Source: a bacterium (GTDB lineage: Bacteria > Patescibacteriota > Minisyncoccia > UBA6257 > UBA9933). Taken from it: DNA of 5,435 bases. The stretch lies in assembly GCA_021799155.1 (NCBI GenBank), contig JAJZBA010000041.1, positions 1-5,435 of the forward strand, in the 5' to 3' direction. The notes below the pieces were generated by a model. That model searched no databases. It was not told where the DNA came from and worked only from the letters and a program-made list of their open reading frames with translations. Below, in pieces: positions 4,898 through 5,435 of the stretch (positions are counted from its first letter, which is position 1; each line of letters opens with the position of its first letter). The position numbers were made by a program, and so were the translations under genes.

Positions 4898-5435
4898 ATG
4901 AAATTCGTCCACTTACATACACATTCTCATTATTCATTGCTCGACGGTCTTGCCAAAATTGACGACCTCATTGCTTATGCCAAAGAACTTGGAATGAAAG
5001 CTTTGGCTTTAACCGACCACGGCAATCTTTACGGCGCGGTAGAATTTTATAAAAAAGCTTTAAAAGAAAATATTAAACCGATTTTGGGCGTTGAAGCTTA
5101 TATTGTCAAAGGTTCCCGCTTTGAAAAACAGTATCAAAAAAACAGCGGTAAAAATTATTTCCATTTAATTCTTCTCTGCGAAAATAATACCGGTTGGCAA
5201 AATCTTATTCAATTAATTACCAAAGCGCACCTGGAAGGATTTTATTATCGGCCAAGAATAGATAAAGAAATTTTAAAACAACACAGCGAAGGATTGATTG
5301 CGCTTTCCGCTTGTCCGGCCGGTGAAATTCCCCAACTTATTTTAAATAATCAGCTTGAAGAAGCGGAAAAAACCGTTAAAGAATATCAGGAAATTTTTGG
5401 GAAAAATAATTTTTTTCTGGAACTCGGTTATCATC
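4898..5435 (+). CDS. dnaE: DNA polymerase III alpha subunit, N-terminal PHP domain, cut by the window edge
   Basis: Replicative polymerase subunit; only the first 179 codons are present of a family usually over 1,000 residues. The visible part is the PHP domain. It opens MKFVHLHTHSHYSLLDGLAK (1-20), then ALTDHGNLYG at 37-46, ILGVEAYIV at 62-70, NYFHLILL at 86-93 and LSACPAGEI at 136-144. The H5-x-H7, D16, D40-H41, E66 and H89 positions keep metal-ligand-type residues that E. coli DnaE has lost, so this PHP may bind metals and proofread as in Thermus-type DnaE. HLHTHS and TDHGN also occur in PolC and PolX-type PHP domains, but an N-terminal PHP at residue 1 followed by this spacing fits DnaE best. 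It is divergent from rnhB with 27 bases between the starts. Confidence 0.93.
   Translation, partial: MKFVHLHTHSHYSLLDGLAKIDDLIAYAKELGMKALALTDHGNLYGAVEFYKKALKENIKPILGVEAYIVKGSRFEKQYQKNSGKNYFHLILLCENNTGWQNLIQLITKAHLEGFYYRPRIDKEILKQHSEGLIALSACPAGEIPQLILNNQLEEAEKTVKEYQEIFGKNNFFLELGYH

Overview
The window is AT-rich bacterial chromosome, densely packed on the minus strand. It reads, in transcription order, rnhB, then (after a 149-base gap) mreC, mreD, pheT and argS; argS runs off the left edge. On the plus strand, divergent from rnhB, the first 179 codons of dnaE run off the right edge. I infer a member of the Candidate Phyla Radiation (Patescibacteria, Parcubacteria-like). The grounds are compact genes, junctions that overlap or nearly touch, a PheT without the usual bacterial EMAP-type tRNA-binding domain, a short MreC, and low-complexity repeats inside housekeeping genes. 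No base-level statistic was computed, so this is an inference. TGA ends mreD and never interrupts an ORF, so the standard bacterial code fits.

Layout: argS (1-938) is joined to pheT (938-3010) by a TAATG overlap. pheT is joined to mreD (3007-3450) by an ATGA overlap. mreD lies two bases after mreC (3453-4088). These four look like one translationally coupled operon combining cell-shape proteins (MreC, MreD) with two aminoacyl-tRNA synthetases (PheT, ArgS). The usual partners mreB and pheS are not adjacent. The 4089-4237 gap holds an imperfect inverted repeat and a possible operon promoter. rnhB (4238-4870) and dnaE (4898 onward) start 27 bases apart around a symmetric ATTATAAT that could be the -10 box in both directions, with almost no leader.

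The most notable content is a set of seven degenerate tandem arrays with a 7-base period inside protein-coding sequence: three in pheT, one in mreC and three in rnhB. By eye, five of them span about 35 bases (5 units) and two about 63 bases (9 units). One unit type occurs in both pheT and mreC in the same reading frame, giving nearly the same peptide. Another occurs in both pheT and rnhB, also in the same frame. A third occurs twice in rnhB in opposite orientations. Because 7 is 1 modulo 3, a stop-bearing unit meets the reading frame every third copy, and in four arrays those copies are the ones altered to avoid a stop. The arrays resemble the heptanucleotide STRR repeats of cyanobacteria and, in being in-frame protein insertions, the Rickettsia palindromic elements, but the sequences look different. 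They are the best candidate here for a poorly described system.
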